A stretch of DNA of 64,000 bases from Palsa-343 sp036269135 (GCA_036269135.1 DATASQ010000052.1:93904-157903), one strand, 5' to 3'. Positions 54,108 to 62,138 are shown, counted from the first letter of the stretch. Notes: generated from the letters alone by a model not told the origin. Program-made: numbers and translations.

Positions 54108-55232
54108 ATGGCGGTACCTATATCGCAGGCGTGGACGGTAGCCAGTTACGTCCTGAAGCAGAAGATGAAGGGGCGCAAGCGGTTTCCGCTGGTGACAATG
54201 CTGGAGCCGTTGTTCCGCTGCAACCTGGCGTGCGCCGGGTGCGGCAAGATTCAGTATCCGCCCCACATTCTGAAGCAGGAGCTGACGCCCGAGGAGTGCT
54301 TCCGGGCCATTGAGGAATCGGGCACGCCGATGGTGTCGATTCCGGGCGGCGAGCCGCTGCTGCATCCGCAGATCGACAAGATTGTGGCCGGTCTGGTGGA
54401 GCGGAAGAAGTACGTCTATCTGTGCACCAACGCGCTGCTGCTGAAAGAGAAGCTGCACCTCTTTAAGCCGAGCAAATACCTGTCGTTCTCGGTGCACCTC
54501 GACGGGCAGCGCGAGCACCACGACTTTTCCGTGTGCCGGGAAGGCGGATACGACCTCGCGATGGAAGGGATCAAAGCCGCGGTGAAGGCGGGCTTCCGCG
54601 TAACGACCAACACGACGCTGTTCGACGGGGCCGATCCCAATTCCGTGCGGGGGCATTTTGATGACCTGATGGCGGTGGGTGTCGAGGCCATGATGGTGGC
54701 GCCGGGCTACACCTACGAGAAGGCGCCGGACCAGAAGCACTTCCTGGGCCGCGCTCGCTCGCGGCGGCTCTTCCGCGCGATCCTCTCCAACCGGAAGAAG
54801 AGCTGGAAGTTCAACGCGAACCCCCTCTACCTGGAATTCATCATGGGGCGGCGCGACTTCCACTGCACGCCGTGGGCCATGCCGACCTACAGCATCTTCG
54901 GCTGGCAGAAGCCGTGCTACCTGCTGCAGGACGGCTATGCCGACACGTTCCAGGAGCTGCTCGATTCGACGCAATGGGAGAACTACGGGACCGAGAGCGG
55001 CAATCCCAAATGCGCGAACTGCATGGTGCACTCCGGCTACGAAGGCACGGGCGTGAACTACACCTTCGGCTCGCTGAAAGGCCTGCTGGAGACGGCGAAG
55101 GCCATGATGAATCGCTATCCCGACAAGGGCGCGATGGATCTGCTGAATGAGCCGGTGCGGCCGGCGCACAGCGTCAATCCGCTGGTGCAGATTGAGACGC
55201 GCGTGACGGTAGAAGAAGGAACCCGCGTATGA
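54108..55232 (+). CDS. hpnH: Adenosyl-hopene transferase HpnH
   Basis: A radical SAM enzyme that adds the 5'-deoxyadenosyl group to diploptene, giving adenosylhopane. 374 residues; GGAGG stands 9 bases before the ATG. The cluster motif is CNLACAGCGK (CxxxCxxC) after FPLVTMLEPLFR. Then IPGGEPLLHPQIDKIV, YLCTNALLL, FSVHLDGQREHHD, a C-terminal cluster of cysteines (FHCTPWAMPTY, KPCYLL) and the end CANCMVHSGYEGTGVNYTF. Length and order are normal. Its stop overlaps the ATG of the next small gene. Confidence 0.95.
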   Translation: MAVPISQAWTVASYVLKQKMKGRKRFPLVTMLEPLFRCNLACAGCGKIQYPPHILKQELTPEECFRAIEESGTPMVSIPGGEPLLHPQIDKIVAGLVERKKYVYLCTNALLLKEKLHLFKPSKYLSFSVHLDGQREHHDFSVCREGGYDLAMEGIKAAVKAGFRVTTNTTLFDGADPNSVRGHFDDLMAVGVEAMMVAPGYTYEKAPDQKHFLGRARSRRLFRAILSNRKKSWKFNANPLYLEFIMGRRDFHCTPWAMPTYSIFGWQKPCYLLQDGYADTFQELLDSTQWENYGTESGNPKCANCMVHSGYEGTGVNYTFGSLKGLLETAKAMMNRYPDKGAMDLLNEPVRPAHSVNPLVQIETRVTVEEGTRV

Positions 55233-55669
55233 CGAATTCTTCATCCGCGGTTGAAGCGAAGCCCAACGTCGATCCCAACGCCGTCGAAGTGATGGAGGGC
55301 CGCGCAAAGGAGCAACTGGAGGGGTGGATTCCAGCTCTGGCGAGCGACGACGATATTCGGCAGGCGCTGGAGAAGGCCTTCGATTATCGCGGGGATGTGA
55401 CGCTGACGCTGAAAGACGGACGCGTGGTCCAGGGCTACGTCTTCGATCGGCGGACGGGCGCGACGCTGGCGGACTCGGTGGTGCGTGTGATGCCGTCGGA
55501 TCAGCGGACCAGGGTGACCGTCGCCTATGCGGAGATCGCGGCGCTGGCCTTTACCGGCCGCGACAACGCGGCAGGGAAGACCTTCGAAGCCTGGATCCGC
55601 AAATACTGGGAGAAGAAAGCGGCCGGTGAAAAAAACATCGGCATCCAGCCTGAGTCGCTGGAGGGATAA
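55229..55669 (+). CDS. Small protein coupled to hpnH, function unknown
   Basis: 146 residues overlapping hpnH by four bases (ATGA). An acidic N-terminus (SSSAVEAKPNVDPNAVEVME) leads to a helical segment EGWIPALASDDDIRQALEKA, then a beta-hairpin-like FDYRGDVTLTLKDGRVVQGY and VFDRRTGATLADS, a DRRTG turn. A final strand holds YAEIAALAFTGRDNAAGKTF. The short beta-rich middle resembles small RNA-binding or regulatory barrels (Sm/PRC-like), but no family was recognised. Tight coupling implies a job in hopanoid synthesis or its control; that is inference. Confidence 0.75.
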   Translation: MTNSSSAVEAKPNVDPNAVEVMEGRAKEQLEGWIPALASDDDIRQALEKAFDYRGDVTLTLKDGRVVQGYVFDRRTGATLADSVVRVMPSDQRTRVTVAYAEIAALAFTGRDNAAGKTFEAWIRKYWEKKAAGEKNIGIQPESLEG

Positions 55670-55784
55670 CTCCAGAAGGCCTGGCCGGGACTGCTTCTTT
55701 CGGAGAGGGCTACGTCTTTCGCCGCGCTCGGACGTCTAATTCATCATCCCTGCAATCGATCCTTGATCCCTTCGGAGGCAGTTT

Positions 55785-56561
55785 TTGCGATCGACTTTTC
55801 TGGCCGGTCTGGCGCTCTTCTTGTGCGCGACCGGCTCCTTCCCCCAGCAAACGTCCATGAATTCGCAAAACACGCAGCAGCAGGAGCCAGCGGCAACGCC
55901 GGCGGGCACGCCCACGCTGCCCAATGCTCCCGTGCCGACACCGAAGCACGACGTCCCGAAGCCGCTGCGGCAGCCTAAGCGCATTCTGGGCATTATGCCG
56001 AATTACCGGGCGGTGAGCGCCGGAGCCATTCCGCCCCCGCCGCGGCCGAAAGAAGCCTTCAGGATCGCCACGCTCGATACCTTCGACTACTCGGCATTCA
56101 TTTTCGTCGGCATCACCTCGCTGGGGGCCGAAGGCATCCTCGCTTCGCATCCGACCTTCGGTAAAGGCGTGGGCGGATTCGGGGACTATTACTGGCATGG
56201 CTTTCTCGACAAAGCCAGCGGCAACTACATGGTGGTCTGGGCGCTGCCCGGGCTGCTTCACGAAGATGAGCGTTACTACGCGATGGGCGAAGGCCCGCTG
56301 CTCAAACGCTCCGTCTATGCCGCGAGCCGGATTCTGATCACGCCGAACTACCACGGCAAAAATACGTTCAATGCAGCCGAGATTCTCGGCCGCGGCATCT
56401 CGCAGGCTGTCTCTCTGACTTACTATCCCTCGTCGACCCAGACAGTGGGCGGCTTCAGCGAGAAGTACGCATATGCTCTGGGACGCGACGCGCTGACGGA
56501 CGTTTTCCGGGAAATATGGCCGGACCTCGCCCATCACCTGAAGAGACACAAGGCCCGGTAG
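55785..56561 (+). CDS. Exported protein of the QPKRILG family, copy 2
   Basis: 258 residues from TTG 55785, behind GGAGG at 55774-55778. The signal peptide is FLAGLALFLCATGSFPQQ. A Pro/Thr-rich spacer precedes RQPKRILGIMPNYRAVSAG (about residues 62-80). Then YSAFIFVGITSLGAEGILAS, YYWHGFLDKASGNYMVVW, LLHEDERYYAMGEGP and SLTYYPSSTQTVGGFSEKYA. These blocks match the gene at 26778 in order, with about half of the positions identical by eye. No domain recognised. It is probably an envelope or secreted protein. It lies between the hopanoid cluster and the M50 gene. Confidence 0.75.
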   Translation: MRSTFLAGLALFLCATGSFPQQTSMNSQNTQQQEPAATPAGTPTLPNAPVPTPKHDVPKPLRQPKRILGIMPNYRAVSAGAIPPPPRPKEAFRIATLDTFDYSAFIFVGITSLGAEGILASHPTFGKGVGGFGDYYWHGFLDKASGNYMVVWALPGLLHEDERYYAMGEGPLLKRSVYAASRILITPNYHGKNTFNAAEILGRGISQAVSLTYYPSSTQTVGGFSEKYAYALGRDALTDVFREIWPDLAHHLKRHKAR

Positions 56562-56679
56562 CCGTCGCCGCGCCCGGGATAACCGCTCAGCGGCATGAGT
56601 CACCTCGACTGCGACTTGTTAAGCGGGAGCCCGGCACGGCAGGGAACTGCCGGCAGCTGATTTCCAGAACGTGCGGTCC

Positions 56680-57672
56680 TCAGTGGAGCAGGTTCATCAG
56701 GCTGCCGCCGGCAAAGGGCTCCGGCGTAATCGTGAGCAGGAGCAGCGCCAGCGCCACCACCGCGAGCCAGGCGCGGCGTCCTAATTGCGCGGGCACGCGC
56801 GGCACGCTGGGATGGCGCAGGCTGGGCAGCAGGAAGCAGCCCCAGACCAGCCATCCCACCCACAGCATGGTTCCGGCAAAAAAGAGAAGGAAGATGACGG
56901 CGCTGGTGATCCAGCGGTGCGCCCGCGGCGAGAGCGCGTAGAGGATGTGTCCGCCATCCAGCTGGCCGGCGGGGATGAGATTGACCGAGGTGATGAAGAG
57001 GCCGATCCAGGCGGCCACCAGCACCGGGTGCGGGTTGAAGGCGCCATCGAGCGGCGGCAGGGAAGGATGGACGAGCCGCAGCATCGAGTGGAGGATCGAA
57101 AGGCCCAGCGGCACGCTGACGCTGATGCTGGCGGCCGAGTGAAATCCCGAGACCGGGCGGGAGAGCAGCAGTCCGGCAATCAGAACCGGCACTGTGACAA
57201 TTAGGCCGGCCAGCGGTCCCGAGGCGCCGATATCCATGAGAGCCGTGCGCGAAGGAACGCGCGAGCGCAGCCGAATGAAGGCGCCGAAGGTGCCTATGAG
57301 CGTGGGCGCGGGCAGAACCCAGGGCAGCGACGACCGCACCCCGTGATAGCGGCAGGCACAATAGTGGCCGGCTTCATGCGCGCCGAGAATGCCGAGGAGC
57401 GTGAGCGCGAAGGGCCATCCGCCGGCGATTTGATGGGGATGGCGCCAGATCCAGGCGAGAGGAAAGAACCCCGCGCTGGCGGCGAAAGGCGGATCGCCGT
57501 GGCGGAAGTTGAACATGAGCACGGCGCCCGTACTCACCGTGGTGAAAAGGCTGACCAGGAGCAGGGAAATCGCGATGCCCGCCTGTTCCAGCTGCGAAGC
57601 CGGACGGACAGTGCCTGCGCGCGGCGCGCTTTCGCCGAGCGGACCGGGCATTTCAATGGCGGGGTGACCCAT
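56680..57672 (-). CDS. Site-2 protease-like M50 metallopeptidase
   Basis: 330 residues with about seven membrane segments. Zinc motif LLGILGAHEAGHYCACRYHG (HExxH) and the third-ligand motif NLIPAGQLDGGHILYAL. This is the compact M50 layout of the EGY/Rip type, without a PDZ domain. Such proteases cut membrane segments of anti-sigma factors or clear signal peptides; the substrate is unknown. A Pro-rich cytoplasmic N-terminus of about 30 residues precedes the first membrane segment. It is followed on the same strand, upstream, by the HU gene (75 bp). Confidence 0.9.
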   Translation of the reverse strand: MGHPAIEMPGPLGESAPRAGTVRPASQLEQAGIAISLLLVSLFTTVSTGAVLMFNFRHGDPPFAASAGFFPLAWIWRHPHQIAGGWPFALTLLGILGAHEAGHYCACRYHGVRSSLPWVLPAPTLIGTFGAFIRLRSRVPSRTALMDIGASGPLAGLIVTVPVLIAGLLLSRPVSGFHSAASISVSVPLGLSILHSMLRLVHPSLPPLDGAFNPHPVLVAAWIGLFITSVNLIPAGQLDGGHILYALSPRAHRWITSAVIFLLFFAGTMLWVGWLVWGCFLLPSLRHPSVPRVPAQLGRRAWLAVVALALLLLTITPEPFAGGSLMNLLH

Positions 57673-57747
57673 GCTCAGCGGTCCTGCGGACAGAAATCGT
57701 CGGGACCGCTCCAGTGTACCGGTGCAGGCTGTGAAACGGCGGTAACT

Positions 57748-58023
57748 TTACTTGCCGTCGAGCAGGTGGAGCTCTTTGCCGGGCTTGAAGCGCACCGCTT
57801 TGCCCGGGGCGATGCTGACTTCGGCGCCGGTGCGGGGATTGCGGCCGATCCCGGTTTTCCGGGGCCGGACGTTGAAGACGCCAAAGCCGCGCAGCTCGAT
57901 GCGCTGACCGTCGGCCAGAGCGCGCTTGAGCGTCTCGAAGACCGTATCGACGGCCGCCTCGGCTTTGTTGCGCTGGAGGCCGGTACGCTCAATCACCTGG
58001 TGAATAATGTCCTGTTTTATCAA
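57748..58023 (-). CDS. HU/IHF family DNA-binding protein
   Basis: 91 residues of the HU fold: MIKQDIIHQVIERTGLQRNK, EAAVDTVFETLKRALADGQR, IELRGFGVFNVRPRKTGIGR, NPRTGAEVSIAPGKAVRFKP and GKELHLLDGK. The beta-arm NPRTG is the minor-groove-inserting Pro motif. It is nearer IHF than HU in the GFGVFNV..RKTGIGRNP region, but the family as a whole cannot be split by eye. It shapes the nucleoid and bends DNA. It lies between the M50 and dcd genes, divergent from dcd. Confidence 0.93.
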   Translation of the reverse strand: MIKQDIIHQVIERTGLQRNKAEAAVDTVFETLKRALADGQRIELRGFGVFNVRPRKTGIGRNPRTGAEVSIAPGKAVRFKPGKELHLLDGK

Positions 58024-58235
58024 GGTGTTCTCCCGTCAGGCGGATAGTCTGGCCTAAGGCTGATCGTAGAAACGTTTTCCTCCATTGTCAATGCGGCCAG
58101 GCTCCCGTAAGATGCAATTCCAGCACCATTTGCGGCGATCAGGCCGCCCCGTGCAGCCGTTTTGGGGGTCGACCGCCAAAGCCGGGTGCCCATCATCGGC
58201 CGTCCCGGCTGTGAGCAGGGACGGCAAGGAGTGAC

Positions 58236-58787
58236 ATGTCGATCAAGAGTGATCGCTGGATCCGGGAACAGGCCCTGAAGGGCATGATCGACCCGTTCAG
58301 CGAAAAGCAGGTTCGGGAGGGTGTGGTTTCGTACGGCCTCTCCTCGTATGGCTACGATTTGCGGGTTTCCGACGAGTTTCGCATCTTTACCAATGTCAAC
58401 AGCGCGATTGTGGACCCTAAAAAGTTCGATGAGCGCTCCTTTGTCTCCCTCCAGGCTGCATCGGTGCTGGTGCCGCCCAACAGCTTTGCTCTGGCGCGCT
58501 CCGTGGAGTATTTCCGGATACCCCGCGACGTTTTAACCATCTGCGTGGGGAAGTCAACCTACGCTCGTTGTGGCATTATTGTGAATGTCACCCCGTTTGA
58601 GCCGGAGTGGGAAGGCTTCGTCACTTTGGAGATTTCCAATACGACGCCGCTGCCTGCCAGGGTGTACGCCAACGAAGGCTTGTGCCAGATTTTGTTTTTC
58701 CAGTCGGACGAGCCGTGTCAGATCAGCTATGCGGATCGCCAGGGAAAATATCAAAAACAGCAGGGCATTGTTCTACCGAGACTCTAG
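58236..58787 (+). CDS. dcd: dCTP deaminase
   Basis: Deaminates dCTP to dUTP, feeding dTMP synthesis. 183 residues; AAGGAG stands before the ATG. Family motifs: IKSDRWIREQALKGMIDPF, YGLSSYGYDLRVSDEFRIF, ALARSVEYFRIPRDVLTICV, GKSTYARCGIIVNVTPFEPE (catalytic Arg/Glu region) and FQSDEPCQISYADRQGKYQ. The second half is the bifunctional-like or monofunctional trimer type, undecided by eye. Six bases separate its stop from the LuxR-type gene, implying co-transcription. Confidence 0.95.
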   Translation: MSIKSDRWIREQALKGMIDPFSEKQVREGVVSYGLSSYGYDLRVSDEFRIFTNVNSAIVDPKKFDERSFVSLQAASVLVPPNSFALARSVEYFRIPRDVLTICVGKSTYARCGIIVNVTPFEPEWEGFVTLEISNTTPLPARVYANEGLCQILFFQSDEPCQISYADRQGKYQKQQGIVLPRL

Positions 58788-58793
58788 AACGCC

Positions 58794-59453
58794 ATGAACG
58801 CTTTAGACCGCGCAGTGGAGAGAGTTCGCATTGGCCTGGTGGACTTCGAGCCGATCCGGATCGCGGGCCTGCGCGAGATTTTTGCGTCGCGCACCGACGT
58901 GGAAGTCGTGGACACCGACTGGGCGGGGGCCTTCCGCAATTCCGACTTCGATCTGGTGGTCTTCGTTCTGCGCGATATGGCGTTCTCGCTCGCACTGCTG
59001 GCGCGGCTGCGGGCCCGCCATCCCGGGCTGCGGGTGATGGTGATGAGCTCGGCCTCGGACGAAGAGCGAATTGTCGAGGCCATCACTGCCGGAGCGCGGG
59101 GCTGGCTGGCTGAAACCGCCTCACCGGACGAGGTGATGCGGGCCGCGGAGGTGGTTCTGGACGGAACCATCTGGGCGCCGCGGCGGGTTCTGTCCACGGT
59201 CGTGGAACGGGCGGTCGAGGGATCGACCTGGCGACAGCGGAGGCAGAATCCCCAGTTCACCGAGCGCGAGGAAGAAGTCCTGCAGCAGCTGGTGCTGGCG
59301 CGCTCCAACCGGGAGATCGCGCAGGCGCTGAGCATCCGCGAGCAGACGGTGAAGTCGTATGTGGCGCGGCTGATGCGCAAGGTCGGCGTAGGGAACCGGA
59401 TCGCGCTGTCGGTGCACGCTGCCAGCGAGAACTTCAACAGAAACCATCCCTAG
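58794..59453 (+). CDS. LuxR-type regulator with a degenerate (pseudo-) receiver domain
   Basis: 219 residues, six bases after dcd. The N-terminal domain (about 10-125) has the receiver pattern, but the phospho-acceptor position is Val58 in FDLVVFVLRD, where Asp is expected. The second acid after VD17 is Phe18, and the conserved Lys is Glu107 (GWLAETAS). Ser85 is retained. Phosphorylation is therefore unlikely, and the domain may bind a ligand or a partner. The C-terminal LuxR helix-turn-helix is intact (TEREEEVLQQLVLARSNREI; ALSIREQTVKSYVARLMRKV). It is the gene just before the duplicated Ig-repeat genes and could control them; that is inference. Confidence 0.88.
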   Translation: MNALDRAVERVRIGLVDFEPIRIAGLREIFASRTDVEVVDTDWAGAFRNSDFDLVVFVLRDMAFSLALLARLRARHPGLRVMVMSSASDEERIVEAITAGARGWLAETASPDEVMRAAEVVLDGTIWAPRRVLSTVVERAVEGSTWRQRRQNPQFTEREEEVLQQLVLARSNREIAQALSIREQTVKSYVARLMRKVGVGNRIALSVHAASENFNRNHP

Positions 59454-59596
59454 GCCGCGCCGGGCCTCAAGTTAACAGAATATCCGTTATCGGACGTAGA
59501 CCGAACCTCCCATCCGTCCTACCCGTGATCGCAATCTGGCCGAATCGAGGCTCGCCCGCAAGGCAGGCTCATTGCGCGTAGCGGCAATCGCCCGCC
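59454..59596. other. Intergenic region after the LuxR-type gene
   Basis: No gene here. A weak hairpin AGGCC-GCGCCG-GGCCT at about 59453-59468 could end the dcd-luxR unit. The remaining bases show nothing recognised before the duplicated control region begins. Confidence 0.4.
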
Positions 59597-59655
59597 CGTG
59601 TAATTCCCTCCAGCTTGTGCGACATATTTCACGCAGGCCCGTGCAGTATTTGCAC
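59597..59655 (+). promoter_or_regulatory. Conserved upstream block, copy 1 (probable operator)
   Basis: CGTGTAATTCCCTCCA opens the block. The direct repeats TGCGACATATTT (59618) and TGCAGTATTT (59642) follow, 24 bp apart. The same elements with the same spacing occur at 62082. The block starts exactly 118 bp before the -35 hexamer in both copies. GTGCA-GTATT-TGCAC here is also an inverted repeat, which copy 2 lacks. It probably binds an activator or repressor. Confidence 0.6.
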
Positions 59656-59714
59656 TCGATGGTCCGTCCGGCATTATTTCCGCAGGTTTTTCTTTTTCAT
59701 GCACTTGAAGAAGG

Positions 59715-59742
59715 TTGCCTCAGGAAAGGTGCTGTGTATGAT
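59715..59742 (+). promoter_or_regulatory. Sigma-70-type promoter of the first Ig-repeat gene
   Basis: TTGCCT (59715-59720), a 16-base spacer and TATGAT (59737-59742). The same hexamers and spacing occur at 62200. Transcription would start near 59749, giving a leader of about 270 nt. The spacer is one base shorter than optimal, which fits a regulated promoter. Confidence 0.75.
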
Positions 59743-59748
59743 TCCCCC

Positions 59749-60018
59749 AAGCAGCACTTCCAAATTTCTGCCTGAAATTGTTCCGGGACTTAGGGTTCAG
59801 GATCGCGCGGAGCTGTGCTCCGCGACTGAGACCCCGTCCGCAAACGAGGTTGTCGAGTACCGTTCGGCGCAAGTTGTCCGCGGCCAGATCAGCCCACCTG
59901 AAACAAGCGCACGTACTCGACTCTGCCGTTGACCGAATGCAGCGAACAGAGCCCCACACCACCCTTCAGCGAAGTCCCGAGGCACGGGCACGACTCCGAT
60001 TCGTAGAAGGTTTGAGGC
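59749..60018 (+). ncRNA. Structured 5' leader with Shine-Dalgarno-sequestering hairpin, copy 1
   Basis: A leader of about 270 nt. It contains a CGCGGAGC-TGT-GCTCCGCG hairpin (59806-59824). A 57-nt block at 59842-59898 (GTTCGGCGC, CAGATCAGCCCACC) is shared with copy 2. The last element (59962-60010) folds as nested stems: CCTTC with GAAGG, CGAA with TTCG, GTC with GAC and CCCG with CGGG. The outer stem locks the Shine-Dalgarno AGAAGG eight bases before the ATG. Unpaired bases TCCGA and TA on the 3' side are kept in both copies. It is not recognisable as a known riboswitch class. Confidence 0.6.
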
Positions 60019-61923
60019 ATGTCAAGGTTCGCGTTGGTTTTTGTTCTCCTTCCTCTCGCATTCACCCCTTTCGCTCTCGCCGATGTTTCCGTCGGCAGTC
60101 CGGGTAACGGCTCCCAGGTCTCCTCTCCCTTTCAGCTTTCCGCCACCGCCGCGACGTGTTCCAGTGAGCCGGTAACAGCGATGGGCTATTCGCTCGACAG
60201 CAGCACCGATACCACCATTGTCGACAAGACATCGATCAGCGCGCAGGTTCCCGCATCTCCCGGTGCCCACACAATTCACGTGAAGGCGTGGAATACCAAA
60301 GGCGCCGTCTGCGTCAGCGACGCCGCGGTGACGGTAGTGGCGGCCAGCTCGGGATCGGCCACGGATGGGATCACCGTGAACAGCCCCGCTTCGGGCGCTT
60401 CGCTGGCCACGCCCTTTGAGCTGACTGCCAATGCTTCGGTCTGTTCCGGACAGACGGTGGTGAGCATGGCCTACTCGCTCGACAACGGTGCCGATGCGGC
60501 CCCGGCGGCCGGGACTTCGATGAGTGAAGAAGTGACGGCGGCGGCCGGAGCCCACACGCTGCACGTGAAATCCTGGGGCAATCAGGGAGCGGGTTGCGCC
60601 GTGGCTCTGCCGATCACGGTAACGGGCAATCCAGCGGCGACCACGGCCAGCACCACGTCCAGCGGCATCACGGTGAGCAGTCCCTCCAGTGGATCGACAG
60701 TGTCCTCGCCCTTCACCGTGACCGCATCGGCATCGACCTGCTCGTCGCACGCGGTCTCGGCCATGGGCTATTCGCTCGATAACAGCGCCGCTACGACGAT
60801 TGTGGACAGCACGACCCTGGGCGCCTCGCTGAGCGCGAGCGCGGGCGCGCACACCCTGCATGTCAAGTCCTGGGGCAGCGGCGGAGGCTCCTGCGCCGTT
60901 GCCATCGCCATCACAGTGTCCGCTTCGTCGACTGCGGCTTCGACCTCCTCGACCGACGGAATTACGGTCAGCAGCCCGGGCAACGGATCCTCGGTCGGGT
61001 CGCCCTTTACCCTCTCTGCCACCGCCCCCACCTGTTCGTCGCAGCCGGTAACCTCCATGGGCTATTCGCTCGATAACAGCTCCGACACGACGATCATCAG
61101 CGGCACGTCGGTCAACACGCAGGTCACGGCCGCCAGCGGAGCGCACACGCTGCATGTGAAATCCTGGGGCAACCAGGGAGCCGGATGCAGCAGCGCCGTA
61201 GCCATTTCTGTCACCGGGACCACGGGCAGCGGCACCAGCACCAGCGGGCCCTCGGTGCCCTCCGGTGCGCTATCGGTGAGCAGTATTCAGACGCTCTCCG
61301 ACTGGACGGCGGCCCACGACACGGCCGCCAGCGGCAGCGCCAGCGGGACGACCAGTATCGTCACGTCCCCAACCCTGAGCGGCCACTCCCGGAAGTTCGT
61401 CACGCAGTTCACCAGTAATGGCAACGAGCGCTTCTCGGCCAGCTTCAGCGACGACACTACCTCCACCAACTTCCTGTACGACGGGTGGGTGTACATTCCG
61501 AGTTCGAGCGGCCCCATCGCGAACGTCGAAATGGACATGAACCAGACCATGGCCAACGGCGAAACCGTCATCTTCGGATTCCAGTGCGACGGCTGGAATG
61601 GCACATGGGATTACACCATCAACGCGGGCAGCGCGACCAGCCCCATCGACAAGTGGGTGTACACCTCGCAAAAATGCAACCCTGCCAGCTGGAGCACGAA
61701 CACCTGGCACCACGTCCAGGTCAGCTATTCGCACACCAGCGCCGGATCGGTTCACTACAACACGGTCTGGCTCGACGGGGTGGCGCAGACGCTCAACGTC
61801 ACGGGCTTCTCCGGCTTCTCGCTCGGCTGGGATTCCTCGCTGGTGACCAACTTCCAGGTGGATGGCCGCGGGTCGGGGACGGCGACCGTGTATCTGGATA
61901 ATTTGGTCGTCTCGCGCTGGTGA
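60019..61923 (+). CDS. Secreted protein with four Ig-like repeats and a LamG-like C-terminal domain, copy 1
   Basis: 634 residues. Signal peptide MSRFALVFVLLPLAFTPFAL, cut near residue 21. Four tandem Ig-like (bacterial Ig, Big-type) repeats start near residues 22, 118, 217 and 315. Each reads ITVSSPxxGSxVSSPFxLxA, MGYSLDNSxxTTI, GAHTLHVKSWGxxGxxC, with one Cys near the start and one at the end, probably a disulfide. The linkers are Ser/Thr/Ala-rich. From about residue 418 a beta-sandwich of about 215 residues (NFLYDGWVYIPSSSGPIANV, FGFQCDGWNGTWDYT, WHHVQVSYSH, VYLDNLVVSRW) resembles concanavalin/LamG lectin folds, suggesting glycan binding. No anchor or sorting motif was found. The next gene is a paralogue. 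Confidence 0.88.
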   Translation: MSRFALVFVLLPLAFTPFALADVSVGSPGNGSQVSSPFQLSATAATCSSEPVTAMGYSLDSSTDTTIVDKTSISAQVPASPGAHTIHVKAWNTKGAVCVSDAAVTVVAASSGSATDGITVNSPASGASLATPFELTANASVCSGQTVVSMAYSLDNGADAAPAAGTSMSEEVTAAAGAHTLHVKSWGNQGAGCAVALPITVTGNPAATTASTTSSGITVSSPSSGSTVSSPFTVTASASTCSSHAVSAMGYSLDNSAATTIVDSTTLGASLSASAGAHTLHVKSWGSGGGSCAVAIAITVSASSTAASTSSTDGITVSSPGNGSSVGSPFTLSATAPTCSSQPVTSMGYSLDNSSDTTIISGTSVNTQVTAASGAHTLHVKSWGNQGAGCSSAVAISVTGTTGSGTSTSGPSVPSGALSVSSIQTLSDWTAAHDTAASGSASGTTSIVTSPTLSGHSRKFVTQFTSNGNERFSASFSDDTTSTNFLYDGWVYIPSSSGPIANVEMDMNQTMANGETVIFGFQCDGWNGTWDYTINAGSATSPIDKWVYTSQKCNPASWSTNTWHHVQVSYSHTSAGSVHYNTVWLDGVAQTLNVTGFSGFSLGWDSSLVTNFQVDGRGSGTATVYLDNLVVSRW

Positions 61924-61929
61924 ACCATG

Positions 61930-61963
61930 GAACGGCTTCTCCCCGGCTGAGGAGGAGCCGTTC
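61930..61963 (+). terminator. Terminator of the first Ig-repeat gene
   Basis: A 13-bp stem (GAACGGCTTCTCC with GGAGGAGCCGTTC, one wobble) with an 8-base loop, seven bases after the stop. The sequence TTCC follows, with only a weak T-run. It separates the two duplicated units. Confidence 0.75.
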
Positions 61964-62081
61964 TTCCGCCTGCTTTGGGCCGCTTCCTGCCGCCCGATCC
62001 GCGCGACGAACGCGCCCGCATGTCATCCTGCGCCGCCACTGGGGCCGCCGGCGCTGTGGCCATGCGGTGCGAAGAGCGGAA
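61964..62081. other. Gap before the second control region
   Basis: About 120 bp with no gene or repeat recognised. The 591-bp region between the two Ig-repeat genes is otherwise filled by the terminator, the operator-like block, the promoter and the leader of the second copy. Confidence 0.4.
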
Positions 62082-62138
62082 CGTGTAATTCCCTCCATCC
62101 ACTGCGACATATTTCCCGGCGCGACGTGCAGTATTTTC
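62082..62138 (+). promoter_or_regulatory. Conserved upstream block, copy 2 (probable operator)
   Basis: CGTGTAATTCCCTCCA again, then TGCGACATATTT (62103) and TGCAGTATTT (62127), 24 bp apart as in copy 1. It begins 118 bp before the -35 box. Confidence 0.6.

Noticed and set aside
59749..60018. c-di-GMP, preQ1 or fluoride riboswitch in the leaders
   Set aside because: Expected conserved cores of these classes are not visible. The element is kept only as an unclassified candidate.
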